A DNA stretch of 50,080 bases. It comes from an uncultured beta proteobacterium (lineage in GTDB: Bacteria > Pseudomonadota > Gammaproteobacteria > Burkholderiales > Burkholderiaceae_C). Location: assembly GCA_903938815.1 (NCBI GenBank), contig CAJAES010000037.1, forward strand, positions 1-50,080. Direction: 5' to 3'. Below, piece by piece: positions 16,236 to 25,161 of the stretch (position 1 is the stretch's first letter; each line of letters begins with the position of its first letter). The notes beneath the pieces are model-generated. The model worked only from the letters and a program-made list of their open reading frames with translations, was not told the DNA's origin and made no database searches. The position numbers and the translations under genes are program-made.

Positions 16236-17665
16236 AGGCACAAGGGCGCGGCACAGCTCCGGCAATCTGGATCGGGAGCCTGGTGCTGTCGTGCCTCGTC
16301 CTGCTGGCTGTGCCCGACCGGCAGCTCGTCATCTTCGCGCCGGCCTGGGCCGCGCTCTATGTCTTCTTCGCGTTCTCGCTGATCCTGCATAGCCGGGTGG
16401 GCGACAACATGTTCGGCGAAATCGGCTTCCTGTACATGAGCCTGGCCATCGCCTATACGGTGCTGCCGGCCTTCACCTTTCTGGCTCTGGACCTCGACCT
16501 TGCCAGCGGCTGGGTCTGGGAGAACCTGGCACTGCTGCTGCCTGACACGTCCGAGCTGGGCAGGCACCTGTGGCGGCATGTCCTGTTCGTGTTCGGCGTC
16601 GCACTCGGCTACCTCCTGCTGCGCAGGCCGATGCCGGCCCAGATGCGCCGGCCGGCCGACTCATCGCCCCCGGCTGGCGATGGCATCGTGCTGCTGATAC
16701 TGACGGGATTGATTCTTCTGTCCGTGCTGGCAATCGCGGGCCTGTCAGCGCCGGTCGAGTCCTACATCGACCACTACACGAGGTACGACCACCTGCCGCG
16801 CCCGCTGCTGCTGCTGGTGTACGTCTTCTTCATCCTGAAGACCTCGTGCTACTACATCCTTCTGACCCTGATGTTCCGCGACTATCGCCGCAGGAAGTTC
16901 TGGATCGTCCTCGCGGTCGCGGCGATCTCAGGCTACGAGACGGTCTACTCCTTCGGCTCGCGCATCGAGACTCTCAGCATCCTGCTGGCGACCATCTGCC
17001 TGTACCACTACCGGGTCGGACGCATCTCCCTGAAGGCCGGCGCCCTGACCTTCCTCGTCATTGCGTCGCTGTTCTCCGTGGTGGAACTGTTCAGATCGCT
17101 TGAATTCGACCTGTCGGATGCGCAGGCCGCAGTGGCAGCTGAGGGCGCCGGGCCGGCATCCGAGTTCGGTGCCGTGTTCTTCACAGGCTTCCACCTCTAT
17201 GCAGAGCGGGCCCAGGGCGCGCTGCCGCCCGTCGACCTGCGGATGTTCTTCAACGATCTGCTGGCGCTGATCCCGTTCGTCGACCACTACACCTGGAACC
17301 CGCAGTACTGGTACGCACGCTACTACTACCCGGATGCCGCCGTTCCGCCGCAGACCATGGGCCTCATCGCGGACAGTGCCATCTGGGGCGGCGAAGTCGA
17401 CCTGTTCCTGCGCAGTCTGGTGAACGGACTCTGGTACGCGGCGCTGATGCATTGGTTCCTCGCACGGAGGGACCGGTGGTGGGCAATGGTGGTCTATGCC
17501 TTCCTGTTCGCCACCTGCGTGATGACCTTGAAGTACTCGGTCTTCTACCAGCTGGCGCCGCTGTTCCGGATCATCGTTCCAGGCCTGCTGCTGGTGGCAG
17601 CCCTGCGGTGGGTCCTTCGGCAAATGGCTGTCGGGATCGAGCCTGGGGGGCGAACGGCACGCTGA
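16232..17665 (+). CDS. wzy: Wzy-like O-antigen/capsule polymerase
   Basis: This 477-residue protein is strongly hydrophobic, with about ten to twelve predicted membrane helices and little similarity outside them, as is usual for Wzy. A cytoplasmic or periplasmic segment YSFGSRIETLSILL carries an SRxE-like motif often seen in this class. Near residue 350 is a hydrophilic region rich in Tyr and Trp (HYTWNPQYWYARYYYP) that could be the periplasmic loop. Position between Wzz-like and Wzx-like genes supports the polymerase role, joining repeat units in the periplasm. The call relies on context and topology, since Wzy proteins share little sequence. Its TGA (17663-17665) directly abuts the last codon of the opposite-strand flippase gene. 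Confidence 0.7.
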   Translation: MKAQGRGTAPAIWIGSLVLSCLVLLAVPDRQLVIFAPAWAALYVFFAFSLILHSRVGDNMFGEIGFLYMSLAIAYTVLPAFTFLALDLDLASGWVWENLALLLPDTSELGRHLWRHVLFVFGVALGYLLLRRPMPAQMRRPADSSPPAGDGIVLLILTGLILLSVLAIAGLSAPVESYIDHYTRYDHLPRPLLLLVYVFFILKTSCYYILLTLMFRDYRRRKFWIVLAVAAISGYETVYSFGSRIETLSILLATICLYHYRVGRISLKAGALTFLVIASLFSVVELFRSLEFDLSDAQAAVAAEGAGPASEFGAVFFTGFHLYAERAQGALPPVDLRMFFNDLLALIPFVDHYTWNPQYWYARYYYPDAAVPPQTMGLIADSAIWGGEVDLFLRSLVNGLWYAALMHWFLARRDRWWAMVVYAFLFATCVMTLKYSVFYQLAPLFRIIVPGLLLVAALRWVLRQMAVGIEPGGRTAR

Positions 17666-19135
17666 TCAACGGGTGCGCCCAAACCGCCTTGCCGCTGCGA
17701 CGCCGAGCGCCAGGGCCACGCAGGTGCCACCGACCCAGCCCCCGAGCGCCACCCGGCCCAGATCGGGAGGCAGCAGAAAGCGCGACAGGAGAACCACGGG
17801 CAGCGCCATCACCAGTGGCGTGAGAAGGACGTCCCGGTACCAGCGCAGGTTCGCACCCGGAAAGCAGACGCGATTCATCAGCCAGAGGCCCAAGGTGATC
17901 TCGACGAATCCGTGCAGGAGCATCAGCGCAGCGGCGCCCGGCAACCCGAAGCGTGCGATCAACAGCACGAGCAAGGGGACGCCACACAGCACCGTGACCG
18001 CCATCAGCGTCGCGTGCATGCGTGTCCAGCCTATCGCCTGCTGATAGGCGGCCGGCAGCCACATCACGCCCGACAGGACAAAGCCGAGAACCAGCAGCCG
18101 CGACACCAGGACGGCGTCAGTATCGGTCCACCCCAGCCACACGGTGTAGATCTCCGGTGCGAACACTGCAAAGAGCAGCCCCACGGGGACCAGGATCAGA
18201 CCCACCAGCGCGCAAGCCTGCTCGTACACCCTCTTGAGCCGCTCAGACTCTCCGGCTGCGTGCAGTTGGGCGAAGCGGGGGAAGTAGGCGCGATGAAAGG
18301 CAAAGACCAGCGTCTGCAGCAAGCCGATGGCCGTCAGCGCAATGGAGTAGTGGCCCAGAGCCTCGGCGCTCATCATGCGGCTGACCACAAGGCGGTCGGC
18401 ATTGGTCAGCAGGGCGCCGCACAGCGCAGTGAAGAACATGCCGCCCGAGAAGGCCATGTACTTCTTCAGCGAAACGCCCGAGTCAGCGTATTGCGGCGGG
18501 ACATCGACCTCGGCCACGGATGCGACGGCGCGAAACACCGCCCAGCGCGCAAGCGCAAGACCCAGCAGCGCAGCAAGCACCTGGAACACAAAGAAGCCGA
18601 CGATGCCATCAGCAAGCAGCAGGACGACAGAACCGCCCAGGTAACGCATGCTGTTGTTGAAGATCTGGACCGCGTTCATCGCCACCATGCGCTGCATGCC
18701 GGCCAGGGCATTCAGATGAAACGCGGCGATGAACTGCAGGCCGACCGAGACCGCCATCAGACGAATGATGACGGTCACCTCTTCTTCCTGGTACCCCCGG
18801 ACATTCAGCCAGGACTCAGCCACCCACGGGGCGGCAACCGCGATCAGCAAGCTCAGGACGACGCCCACCGAGACAATCGGCCGCTCGAATACGGCCAACA
18901 GACTTCGATAGCGCGCCCTTCCAGGATTCAGCCCGGTCGAGCGGGAGAGTTCGCGCGCGCAGGCGGCGCCGAGCCCGAAGTCGAATATCAGCGCAAAGTA
19001 GAACAGCAGTTGCCAGATGCCGACCAAGGCAAAGCCCTCGAGCCCGAGGTCGGACACGAACCAGGGCGTCGTCAGCACGATCAGGATGCCGAGCCACGCA
19101 CCGCCGATGAAATTGATGATGACGCTCTTGTGCAT
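17666..19135 (-). CDS. wzx: Wzx-type polysaccharide flippase
   Basis: The 489-residue protein has 12 to 14 hydrophobic helices and the organisation of polysaccharide flippases of the MOP superfamily, starting MHKSVIINFIGGAWLG. Recognisable segments include the helix with DFGLGAACAREL near residue 45 and NADRLVVSRMMSAEALGHYS in the middle, both typical of Wzx/RfbX proteins. It moves undecaprenyl-linked repeat units from the cytoplasmic to the periplasmic face of the inner membrane. It lies opposite to its partners, convergent with the polymerase gene at zero spacing and divergent from the SDR gene by 110 bp. ATG 19133-19135 is used; the longer open frame upstream has no protein-like sequence. 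Confidence 0.85.
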   Translation of the reverse strand: MHKSVIINFIGGAWLGILIVLTTPWFVSDLGLEGFALVGIWQLLFYFALIFDFGLGAACARELSRSTGLNPGRARYRSLLAVFERPIVSVGVVLSLLIAVAAPWVAESWLNVRGYQEEEVTVIIRLMAVSVGLQFIAAFHLNALAGMQRMVAMNAVQIFNNSMRYLGGSVVLLLADGIVGFFVFQVLAALLGLALARWAVFRAVASVAEVDVPPQYADSGVSLKKYMAFSGGMFFTALCGALLTNADRLVVSRMMSAEALGHYSIALTAIGLLQTLVFAFHRAYFPRFAQLHAAGESERLKRVYEQACALVGLILVPVGLLFAVFAPEIYTVWLGWTDTDAVLVSRLLVLGFVLSGVMWLPAAYQQAIGWTRMHATLMAVTVLCGVPLLVLLIARFGLPGAAALMLLHGFVEITLGLWLMNRVCFPGANLRWYRDVLLTPLVMALPVVLLSRFLLPPDLGRVALGGWVGGTCVALALGVAAARRFGRTR

Positions 19136-19245
19136 CTGGGAGGGGTCTGCTGCGGGCGCGAGCAGTGTTGCACAGGCAGCAGCCTCGCCGACGCCCGCGT
19201 TGGATAATGCGGCGAGGGGTACGCCGAGTGAACTGGAGTCCGCGA

Positions 19246-20118
19246 ATGAAATCGGTTGATTCGACCAGGGTCCTGGTGCTCGGCGCATCGGGCATGCTGG
19301 GTCATGCCGTCTTCCGGCTGCTGGCCGGCAACCCTGGCTTCGACGTGCGCGGATCGGTCCGGTCGACCGGCGCACTCGGGCACTTCGCACCCGCCTTGCG
19401 ACAGCAGATCACCTGTGGTGTGGACGTCGAGAACCATGACAGCCTGATCGGTCTGATGACGACCCACCGGCCCGAGGTGGTCATCAACTGCGTGGGGCTG
19501 GTGAAGCAGCTAGCCGCTGCAGACGACCCCTTGGCCGCCCTGCCGATCAACGCCATGCTGCCGCACAGACTCGCACACCTGTGTGGTCTGGCGGGCGCGC
19601 GCCTGGTGCATGTCAGCACGGACTGCGTCTTTTCCGGCAGGCGGGGTGCCTACCGGGAGGAGGACGAGGCGGACGCGCTCGACCTGTATGGCCGCAGCAA
19701 GCACATCGGCGAGGTGGACTACCCGCACGCCGTCACGCTCAGAACGTCCATCATCGGGCATGAGCTCGGCACCGCGCATGGTCTGGTCGGTTGGTTCCTG
19801 GCCCAGACCGCCGGAGTCAAAGGCTACGGCCGCGCCGTGTTCTCGGGTCTGCCCACGGTGGAACTGGCGCGCGTCATACGCGACTTCGTCATTCCCACGC
19901 CGAGCCTGCACGGCGTGCATCACGTCTCGGCGGACCCCATCAACAAGTACGACCTGCTTCGCCTGATCGCCGAGTCTTACGGCAAGTCGCCCGACATCCT
20001 GCGCGACGACACGTTCGTCATTGACCGTTCGCTCGATTCGACACGCTTCCGGCTGGCCACCGGTTACACCCCGCCCCCGTGGCCAGAGCTGATCAGCGCC
20101 ATGCGGCAGTTCGGCTGA
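19246..20118 (+). CDS. RmlD-like SDR reductase of a nucleotide-sugar pathway (QnlA/WbvR type)
   Basis: The 290-residue protein is an extended short-chain dehydrogenase: the NAD(P) loop GASGMLG is at 13-19, STDCVF starts at 124 and the catalytic Tyr148-x3-Lys152 pair lies in YGRSK. Its shape is that of dTDP-4-dehydrorhamnose reductase (RmlD). It is followed by a CapE/FnlA-type dehydratase and a 2-epimerase. In UDP-L-FucNAc pathways the partner reductase (CapF/WbjC/FnlB) is about 370 residues because it carries a C-terminal cupin domain, which is absent here. RmlD-like partners without the cupin (WbvR, QnlA) are known from UDP-L-rhamnosamine/L-quinovosamine routes, so that product is favoured. 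ATG 19246 was chosen because it directly precedes the Rossmann fold. Confidence 0.8.
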   Translation: MKSVDSTRVLVLGASGMLGHAVFRLLAGNPGFDVRGSVRSTGALGHFAPALRQQITCGVDVENHDSLIGLMTTHRPEVVINCVGLVKQLAAADDPLAALPINAMLPHRLAHLCGLAGARLVHVSTDCVFSGRRGAYREEDEADALDLYGRSKHIGEVDYPHAVTLRTSIIGHELGTAHGLVGWFLAQTAGVKGYGRAVFSGLPTVELARVIRDFVIPTPSLHGVHHVSADPINKYDLLRLIAESYGKSPDILRDDTFVIDRSLDSTRFRLATGYTPPPWPELISAMRQFG

Positions 20119-20137
20119 GGCGGGCGACCTTCCGCGC

Positions 20138-20155
20138 TCCATCCATCCATCCATC
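20138..20155 (+). repeat. TCCA tetranucleotide repeat
   Basis: Four and a half copies of TCCA lie in the short gap before the GTG start of the dehydratase gene. Slippage here would change the leader spacing but not the coding sequence. Confidence 0.8.
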
Positions 20156-20175
20156 AACGCAACAGCGACGCGCAC

Positions 20176-21189
20176 GTGTTCAAAGACAAGGTATTGCTCA
20201 TCACAGGGGGCACGGGCTCGTTCGGCAACGCAGTCCTCCAGAGATTCCTGCACACCGACTTCTCCGAAATCCGGATCTTCAGCCGGGACGAGAAGAAGCA
20301 GGAGGACATGCGGATCGCGCTCAAGAGTGACAAGGTCAAGTTCTACATCGGCGACGTTCGCCAGTACGACAGCATCCACGACGCTCTCGACGGGGTCGAC
20401 TACGTGTTTCATGCGGCCGCACTCAAGCAGGTCCCGTCCTGCGAGTTCTATCCCATGGAAGCCGTGCGGACGAACGTGATGGGCGCCGAGAACGTGATCC
20501 GGGCAGCGATCGCCCAGAAGGTGAGCCGCTGCGTCGTCCTGAGCACCGACAAGGCCGTCTACCCCATCAACGCGATGGGAATGTCGAAGGCCATGATGGA
20601 GAAGGTCATGGTGGCCAACTCCCGGCTGTGCGGCCCGGGCAAGACTGTGCTTTCCGCCACGCGCTACGGCAACGTCATGGCCTCCCGGGGATCGGTCATT
20701 CCTCTGTTCCTGCAGCAGTTGCGCGACCACAAGCCCCTGACCGTGACCGACCCGGACATGACGCGGTTCCTGATGTCGCTGGAAGAGTCGGTCGACCTCG
20801 TCCTGTACGCGTTCGAGCACGCTCGCCCGGGCGACATCTTCGTCCAGAAGGCGCCTGCCTCGACCGTGGGCGATCTGGCCCAGGCGTTGCTCGAACTGAC
20901 CGGCAGCAGCAGCGAGCTGAAGATCATCGGAACCCGGCACGGCGAGAAGCTCTACGAGTCCCTGGTCAGCCGGGAGGAGATGGTTCGGTCGGAGGATCTC
21001 GGCGGCTACTACAGGATCCCGGCCGACTCGCGGGACCTGAACTACGACAAGTACTTTGTCGAAGGCGACACCGAGATGTCGCGCTTCGAGGACTACACGT
21101 CGCACAACACCCGCCGCCTCGATGTGGAACAGGTCAAGCAGGTCCTGATGCAGCTCGACATCGTGCGAGAGGCCGTCCGACATGCTTAA
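20176..21189 (+). CDS. fnlA: UDP-GlcNAc 4,6-dehydratase/5-epimerase (FnlA/CapE/WbjB family)
   Basis: This 337-residue protein begins at GTG 20176 with the NAD(P) loop TGGTGSFG at residues 10-17. It has the distinctive active-site segment STDKAVYPINAMGMSK (123-138). Here Met134 takes the place of the usual catalytic Tyr ahead of Lys138, a known trait of the FlaA1/CapE branch of inverting 4,6-dehydratases. The enzyme acts on UDP-GlcNAc to give a 4-keto-6-deoxy-L-sugar, the common precursor of UDP-L-FucNAc and UDP-L-RhaNAc/QuiNAc. Length matches the family. It lies between the RmlD-like reductase and the 2-epimerase and overlaps the latter by 8 bp. No clear ribosome site is visible before the GTG. 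Confidence 0.9.
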   Translation: MFKDKVLLITGGTGSFGNAVLQRFLHTDFSEIRIFSRDEKKQEDMRIALKSDKVKFYIGDVRQYDSIHDALDGVDYVFHAAALKQVPSCEFYPMEAVRTNVMGAENVIRAAIAQKVSRCVVLSTDKAVYPINAMGMSKAMMEKVMVANSRLCGPGKTVLSATRYGNVMASRGSVIPLFLQQLRDHKPLTVTDPDMTRFLMSLEESVDLVLYAFEHARPGDIFVQKAPASTVGDLAQALLELTGSSSELKIIGTRHGEKLYESLVSREEMVRSEDLGGYYRIPADSRDLNYDKYFVEGDTEMSRFEDYTSHNTRRLDVEQVKQVLMQLDIVREAVRHA

Positions 21190-22303
21190 GGTGATGACGA
21201 TCGTCGGCACTCGGCCTGAAATCATCCGGCTGTCGCGAACCATCGACAAGCTTGACCGGCACTGCGAGCATGTGCTCGTCCACACCGGGCAGAACTACGA
21301 CTACGAGCTAAACGGGGTCTTCTTCAGCGACCTGGGGATCCGAAAGCCCGACCTGTTCCTGGAGGCCGCAGGCAGCACACCCGCAGAGACGATCGGCAAG
21401 GTGATCATCGGCGCCGACAAGGTGATGGAGGAACACCAACCCGAGGCTCTGCTGCTGCTGGGCGACACCAACAGCGCTCTGGCCGCCATCGCAGCCAAGC
21501 GTCGCAAGATCCCGATCTTTCACATGGAGGCTGGAAACCGATGCTTCGATTTCCGGGTACCGGAGGAGATCAACCGCCGCATAGTCGACCACATCGCCGA
21601 CATCAACCTCACCTACAGCGAGATCGCGCGAGGCTACCTTCTGCGCGAGGGTCTGCCGCCCGATCAGGTCATCTGCACAGGCAGCCCGATGCGGGAGGTG
21701 CTGGAACACTACCGAGCGGGGATCGATGCCTCGGATGTACTGCAGAGGCTGGGCTTGCGGGACGAACACTACTTCGTGGTCAGCGCGCATCGGGAGGAGA
21801 ACGTCGACTCGCCCGACAACCTGCGGCGGCTGTTCGGCATCCTGAATGCGTTGGCCGAGCGGCATGGCGAACCTGTCATCGTGTCCACCCACCCGCGCAC
21901 GCGCAAGCGCATGGAAGCGCTCGCATTGACCGCGCACCCTCTGGTTCAGTTTCACAAGCCTTTCGGCTTTCTCGACTATGTGAAGCTGCAGACCTGCGCA
22001 CGCGCCACGCTTTCGGACAGCGGCACGATCACCGAAGAGTCGTCGATCCTCAACTTTCCCGCATTGAACCTGCGAGAGGTGCACGAACGCCCCGAGGGAT
22101 TCGAGGAAGCCGCAGTGATGCTCGTCGGCCTCGACGTCGAGCGAGTGATGCAAGGGCTTGCGGTGCTTGAACACCAGCCACGCGGCGCTACTCGGGCACT
22201 TCGGATGGTCGGCGACTACCAGCCGGACAATGTCTCCGAGAAGATCCTGAGGATCCTCCTGAGCTACACCGATTTCGTGAATCGCCGCGTTTGGCGCAAG
22301 TAG
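21182..22303 (+). CDS. UDP-N-acetylhexosamine 2-epimerase, non-phosphorylating branch (FnlC/WbjD/QnlB type)
   Basis: The 373-residue protein is a WecB-family epimerase: VGTRPEIIRLS at the N-terminus, HTGQNYD, HMEAGNRCFD and the later SAHREENVD and SDSGTITEES motifs bind the UDP-sugar and catalyse C2 inversion. Among WecB relatives the variant with GNRCFD and the preceding FnlA partner belongs to the branch acting on 2-acetamido-2,6-dideoxy-L-hexoses. It would complete synthesis of UDP-L-QuiNAc from UDP-L-RhaNAc, or of UDP-L-FucNAc from UDP-L-PneNAc. The start overlaps the end of the dehydratase gene by 8 bp, so the three enzymes form one transcriptional unit. Confidence 0.88.
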   Translation: MLKVMTIVGTRPEIIRLSRTIDKLDRHCEHVLVHTGQNYDYELNGVFFSDLGIRKPDLFLEAAGSTPAETIGKVIIGADKVMEEHQPEALLLLGDTNSALAAIAAKRRKIPIFHMEAGNRCFDFRVPEEINRRIVDHIADINLTYSEIARGYLLREGLPPDQVICTGSPMREVLEHYRAGIDASDVLQRLGLRDEHYFVVSAHREENVDSPDNLRRLFGILNALAERHGEPVIVSTHPRTRKRMEALALTAHPLVQFHKPFGFLDYVKLQTCARATLSDSGTITEESSILNFPALNLREVHERPEGFEEAAVMLVGLDVERVMQGLAVLEHQPRGATRALRMVGDYQPDNVSEKILRILLSYTDFVNRRVWRK

Positions 22304-22313
22304 ATCGGACGTG

Positions 22314-23405
22314 ATGGGGCTTCAGATCGACGGCATCATCTTCTCGCTGCAGAAGCACGGCGGGATCAGCGTGTACTTTCGCGAATTGCTGAACGGCCTG
22401 GATCGCTGGGCGGAACCTTATGTCCTGACTTTGGAGTCTCCGGCGGTTCAGGACACCTCGGGACTGAGCTCGCGTGCAGACGCCATCCTCGCGCGACCGG
22501 CACGCCGCCTGGAGCGCATCCGCCGTTGCCGCCCGGCGCCTGGCGTGTCGCTGTTTCACTCCAGCTATTACAGGCTGCCGGCGGACAAGCGTCTGCCCAG
22601 TGTGGTGACCGTACACGACTTCATCCACGAGCGTTTCCGGCACGGATGGTCCCGGCGCGCCCACATGATGCAAAAGCATGCCGCGATCAAGGCGGCACAG
22701 GCTGTCATATGTATCTCGAATGCCACGCGCGACGATCTGCTCGATTGGGTGGGTGAGACGCCGGGGCAACAGATCCACGTGATTCACAACGGCGTTTCGG
22801 ACGTGTTCCGACCCTTGCCGCCATCGGCGCCCGCGCGGCCGTACCTGCTGTTCGTCGGTGAACGAGCTGGCTACAAGAACTTCTCGCTGGTGCTTTCGGC
22901 CCTGGCGCGTCTGCCCGACCTTGAGCTGCACTGCGTGGGTGGAGGGCCGCTGCGCGCCGATGAACTCGACGCAGCTAGTCCGGAGGTTCGCGCACGGGTC
23001 AAGCACCTGGGCTACGTGACCGACGAGGCACTGAACGTGCACTACAACCGCGCCGCATGCCTCGCCTACCCCTCTGCCTACGAAGGATTCGGCATTCCGG
23101 TCCTGGAAGCCATGCGGGCAGGTTGTCCGGTCGTCAGCCTCGACTGCAAGGCGGTTCGCGAGGTAGGCGGCGATGCGCTGACCGTGGCCGAAGAGGCAAG
23201 CGCCGAAGCCCTGGTGCGTGCCATCACCAGCACCCTGGACGTCAATCGCAGAGCGACCGTCGTACAGGCCGGTCACAGGACCGCAGCGCGGTTCGGCTGG
23301 CAGGCCACTCATCGTCAGACGCTGGAGGTCTATCGTTCCCTCGGAATGGGTTCCGCACCCATCCCGAGCCGCGGCGGCCGCGCTGAACCTAAGGAAGCCC
23401 GGTGA
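22314..23405 (+). CDS. GT4-family glycosyltransferase
   Basis: This 363-residue protein has a GT-B fold. The N-terminal half contains the acceptor-side motifs SVVTVHDFIHERF and ICISNATRDDLL. The C-terminal half holds the donor-binding sequence YPSAYEGFGIPVLEAMRAGCP with the conserved E-x7-E spacing. Such GT4 enzymes of the mannosyl/fucosyl/rhamnosyl type are retaining transferases working in the cytoplasm on lipid-linked glycans. It immediately follows the UDP-L-QuiNAc/FucNAc genes, so it may use that sugar or GDP-L-fucose from the adjacent gmd/fcl genes. A GTG directly upstream (22311) is an equally possible start. Confidence 0.85.
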   Translation: MGLQIDGIIFSLQKHGGISVYFRELLNGLDRWAEPYVLTLESPAVQDTSGLSSRADAILARPARRLERIRRCRPAPGVSLFHSSYYRLPADKRLPSVVTVHDFIHERFRHGWSRRAHMMQKHAAIKAAQAVICISNATRDDLLDWVGETPGQQIHVIHNGVSDVFRPLPPSAPARPYLLFVGERAGYKNFSLVLSALARLPDLELHCVGGGPLRADELDAASPEVRARVKHLGYVTDEALNVHYNRAACLAYPSAYEGFGIPVLEAMRAGCPVVSLDCKAVREVGGDALTVAEEASAEALVRAITSTLDVNRRATVVQAGHRTAARFGWQATHRQTLEVYRSLGMGSAPIPSRGGRAEPKEAR

Positions 23406-24160
23406 AGGTCAGCGTCATAACAGTCGCCTACAACAGCGAGCGCACGATCGGCGACACCCTTGTCTCCGTTGCGGCTCAGACCCACCCGGACATCGAGCAC
23501 CTGATCATCGACGGCGCATCCCGGGACGACACACTGGGGGTCGTTCGGCGGTTGGGCACCCGCGTCGCCCAGGTGGTCTCCGAGCCCGACAAGGGCATCT
23601 ACGATGCAATGAACAAGGGCATCGCACTTGCAACGGGCGACATCATCGGGTTCCTGAACGCTGACGACGCCTACGCGAGCCCGGACAGCGTCTCGGCGAT
23701 CGTCGCGGAGTTCCTGCGCAGCGGCGCGGATGCCGTCTACGGCGATCTCGTCTATGTGCGGGAGGACGATCTATCGGCCGTCGTGCGTGTCTGGCGCAGC
23801 GGGACATTCGACATCACCCGGCTGAAGTATGGATGGATGCCGCCGCACCCCACCTTCTACGTTCGCCGCCAGACCATGGGGCTGCTCGGTGGATTCGACA
23901 CCCGTTTCCGCATTTCGGCCGACTATGACTTCATGCTTCGCTGCCTGGGGCGCCCGGAATGCAGGGTCAGCCGCGTCCGGAGCGTTCTTGTGCGGATGCG
24001 TACCGGCGGTGCGAGCAATCGATCCCTGAAGGCGCTTTGGCGCAAGAGCACCGAGGATCTGCGCGTGCTTCGCAGTAGCGGAGTCGGCGCCTTGGGCACA
24101 CTGCTGTGCAAGAACCTGCGCAAACTGCCGCAGTTCTTCTGGTCCGAGACACCTGCCTGA
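23402..24160 (+). CDS. GT2-family glycosyltransferase (WcaA-like)
   Basis: The 252-residue protein is a compact GT2 transferase. It starts KVSVITVAYNSERTIGDTL, has IDGASRDDT near 37 in place of the usual DDGSTDG and the metal-binding NADD near 82, with GWMPPHPTFYVRR and FRISADYDFMLR in the acceptor half. These last motifs mark the colanic-acid and O-antigen group of inverting transferases. The GTG start overlaps the previous stop (GTGA), and an AGGAAG-like ribosome site lies just upstream. It is the last gene of the plus-strand Wzy block and is convergent with fcl. Confidence 0.88.
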   Translation: MKVSVITVAYNSERTIGDTLVSVAAQTHPDIEHLIIDGASRDDTLGVVRRLGTRVAQVVSEPDKGIYDAMNKGIALATGDIIGFLNADDAYASPDSVSAIVAEFLRSGADAVYGDLVYVREDDLSAVVRVWRSGTFDITRLKYGWMPPHPTFYVRRQTMGLLGGFDTRFRISADYDFMLRCLGRPECRVSRVRSVLVRMRTGGASNRSLKALWRKSTEDLRVLRSSGVGALGTLLCKNLRKLPQFFWSETPA

Positions 24161-24161
24161 C

Positions 24162-24191
24162 AACGGCCTGAAAACGGCCTGAAAACGGCCT
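24162..24191 (+). repeat. 11-bp tandem repeat between convergent genes
   Basis: AACGGCCTGAA is repeated 2.7 times in the 29-bp gap between the glycosyltransferase and fcl genes, and the last partial unit runs into the fcl stop codon (TAG, 24190-24192 on the minus strand). It is not a hairpin and has no clear role. Confidence 0.8.
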
Positions 24192-25161
24192 ATTGGCGCG
24201 CATCGGCGCCATGCGCCAGGAACCACGCGTAGGCATCGCGCAGCCCGTCCTCCAGCCCGATGGACGCGCGCCAGCCGAGTGCCGCCAATCGCGAGACGTC
24301 CATCAGTTTTCGCGGCGTGCCGTCCGGCTTGCTGCCGTCGAACACGAGATCGCCACGAAAGCCGGTGACCTTGGCGATGGTTTCGGCCAGCTCTCGAATG
24401 GTGCAGTCCACCCCAGTGCCGACGTTGATATGGCTGAGCATGGGCTGGGTGTTCGCGCGCCAGGCGGCGTCGTCGAGTTCCATCACGTGCACGCTGGCCG
24501 CTGCCATGTCGTCGACATGCAGGAACTCGCGCTGCGGCTTGCCGCTGCCCCAGATGACGACCTCGGCGGCATTCGATTGAACCGCCTCATGAAAACGGCG
24601 CAGCAGCGCCGGAATGACATGCGAGTTCTCGGGGTGGTAGTTGTCGTGCGGGCCGTATAGGTTGGTCGGCATGACGCTGCGGTAGTTGCGCCCGTGCTGG
24701 CGGTTGTAGCTCTCGCAGAGCTTGATGCCGGCGATCTTCGCAATGGCATAAGGCTCGTTGGTCGGCTCCAGCAGGCCCGTCAGCAGGGCGTCCTCGCGCA
24801 TCGGCTGCGGCGCCTGCCGCGGGTAGATGCACGATGAGCCCAGGAACAGCAGATTCTGGATGCCGCAGCGGTGCGCGCCATCGATGACGGCCAACTCGAT
24901 GGCGAGGTTCTCGGCGATGAAGTCGGCCGGGTAGGTGTTGTTGGCGTGAATACCGCCCACCTTGGCGGCAGCCAGCACCACGATGTCGATGCGCTGCGTG
25001 CTGAAGAATCGGCGCACCGCCTCGGCGTCGCCCAGGTCGAGCTGGTCGCGTCCGGCCGTCAGTACGTTCGGATACCCCATCGCCTTCAGGCGGCGAACAA
25101 TGGCCGAGCCGACCATGCCGCGATGGCCGGCAACGAATACGGTCTGGCCCGGGTCCTTCAT
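24190..25161 (-). CDS. fcl: GDP-L-fucose synthase
   Basis: The 323-residue SDR enzyme has GHRGMVG at 12-18, [10 protein letters not shown] around 105-114 and Tyr138-x3-Lys142 in EPYAIAK. It also has [10 protein letters not shown] and [10 protein letters not shown], which are hallmarks of GDP-4-keto-6-deoxymannose 3,5-epimerase/4-reductase. It turns the product of Gmd into GDP-L-fucose using NADPH in the cytoplasm. Length matches the family. ATG 25161 begins the Rossmann fold; the open frame upstream reads as noise. Its ATG overlaps the gmd stop by 4 bp, so the two are coupled. No GDP-mannose-forming genes (manA/B/C) are in the window. Confidence 0.95.
   Translation of the reverse strand: MKDPGQTVFVAGHRGMVGSAIVRRLKAMGYPNVLTAGRDQLDLGDAEAVRRFFSTQRIDIVVLAAAKVGGIHANNTYPADFIAENLAIELAVIDGAHRCGIQNLLFLGSSCIYPRQAPQPMREDALLTGLLEPTNEPYAIAKIAGIKLCESYNRQHGRNYRSVMPTNLYGPHDNYHPENSHVIPALLRRFHEAVQSNAAEVVIWGSGKPQREFLHVDDMAAASVHVMELDDAAWRANTQPMLSHINVGTGVDCTIRELAETIAKVTGFRGDLVFDGSKPDGTPRKLMDVSRLAALGWRASIGLEDGLRDAYAWFLAHGADARQ

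Noticed and set aside
17912..19207. Long plus-strand frame opposite the flippase
   Set aside because: Gln/His/Arg-rich antisense shadow with no membrane or enzyme motif.
19510..21285. Long minus-strand frame opposite the nucleotide-sugar genes
   Set aside because: Antisense shadow; the plus strand carries two well-conserved SDR enzymes.
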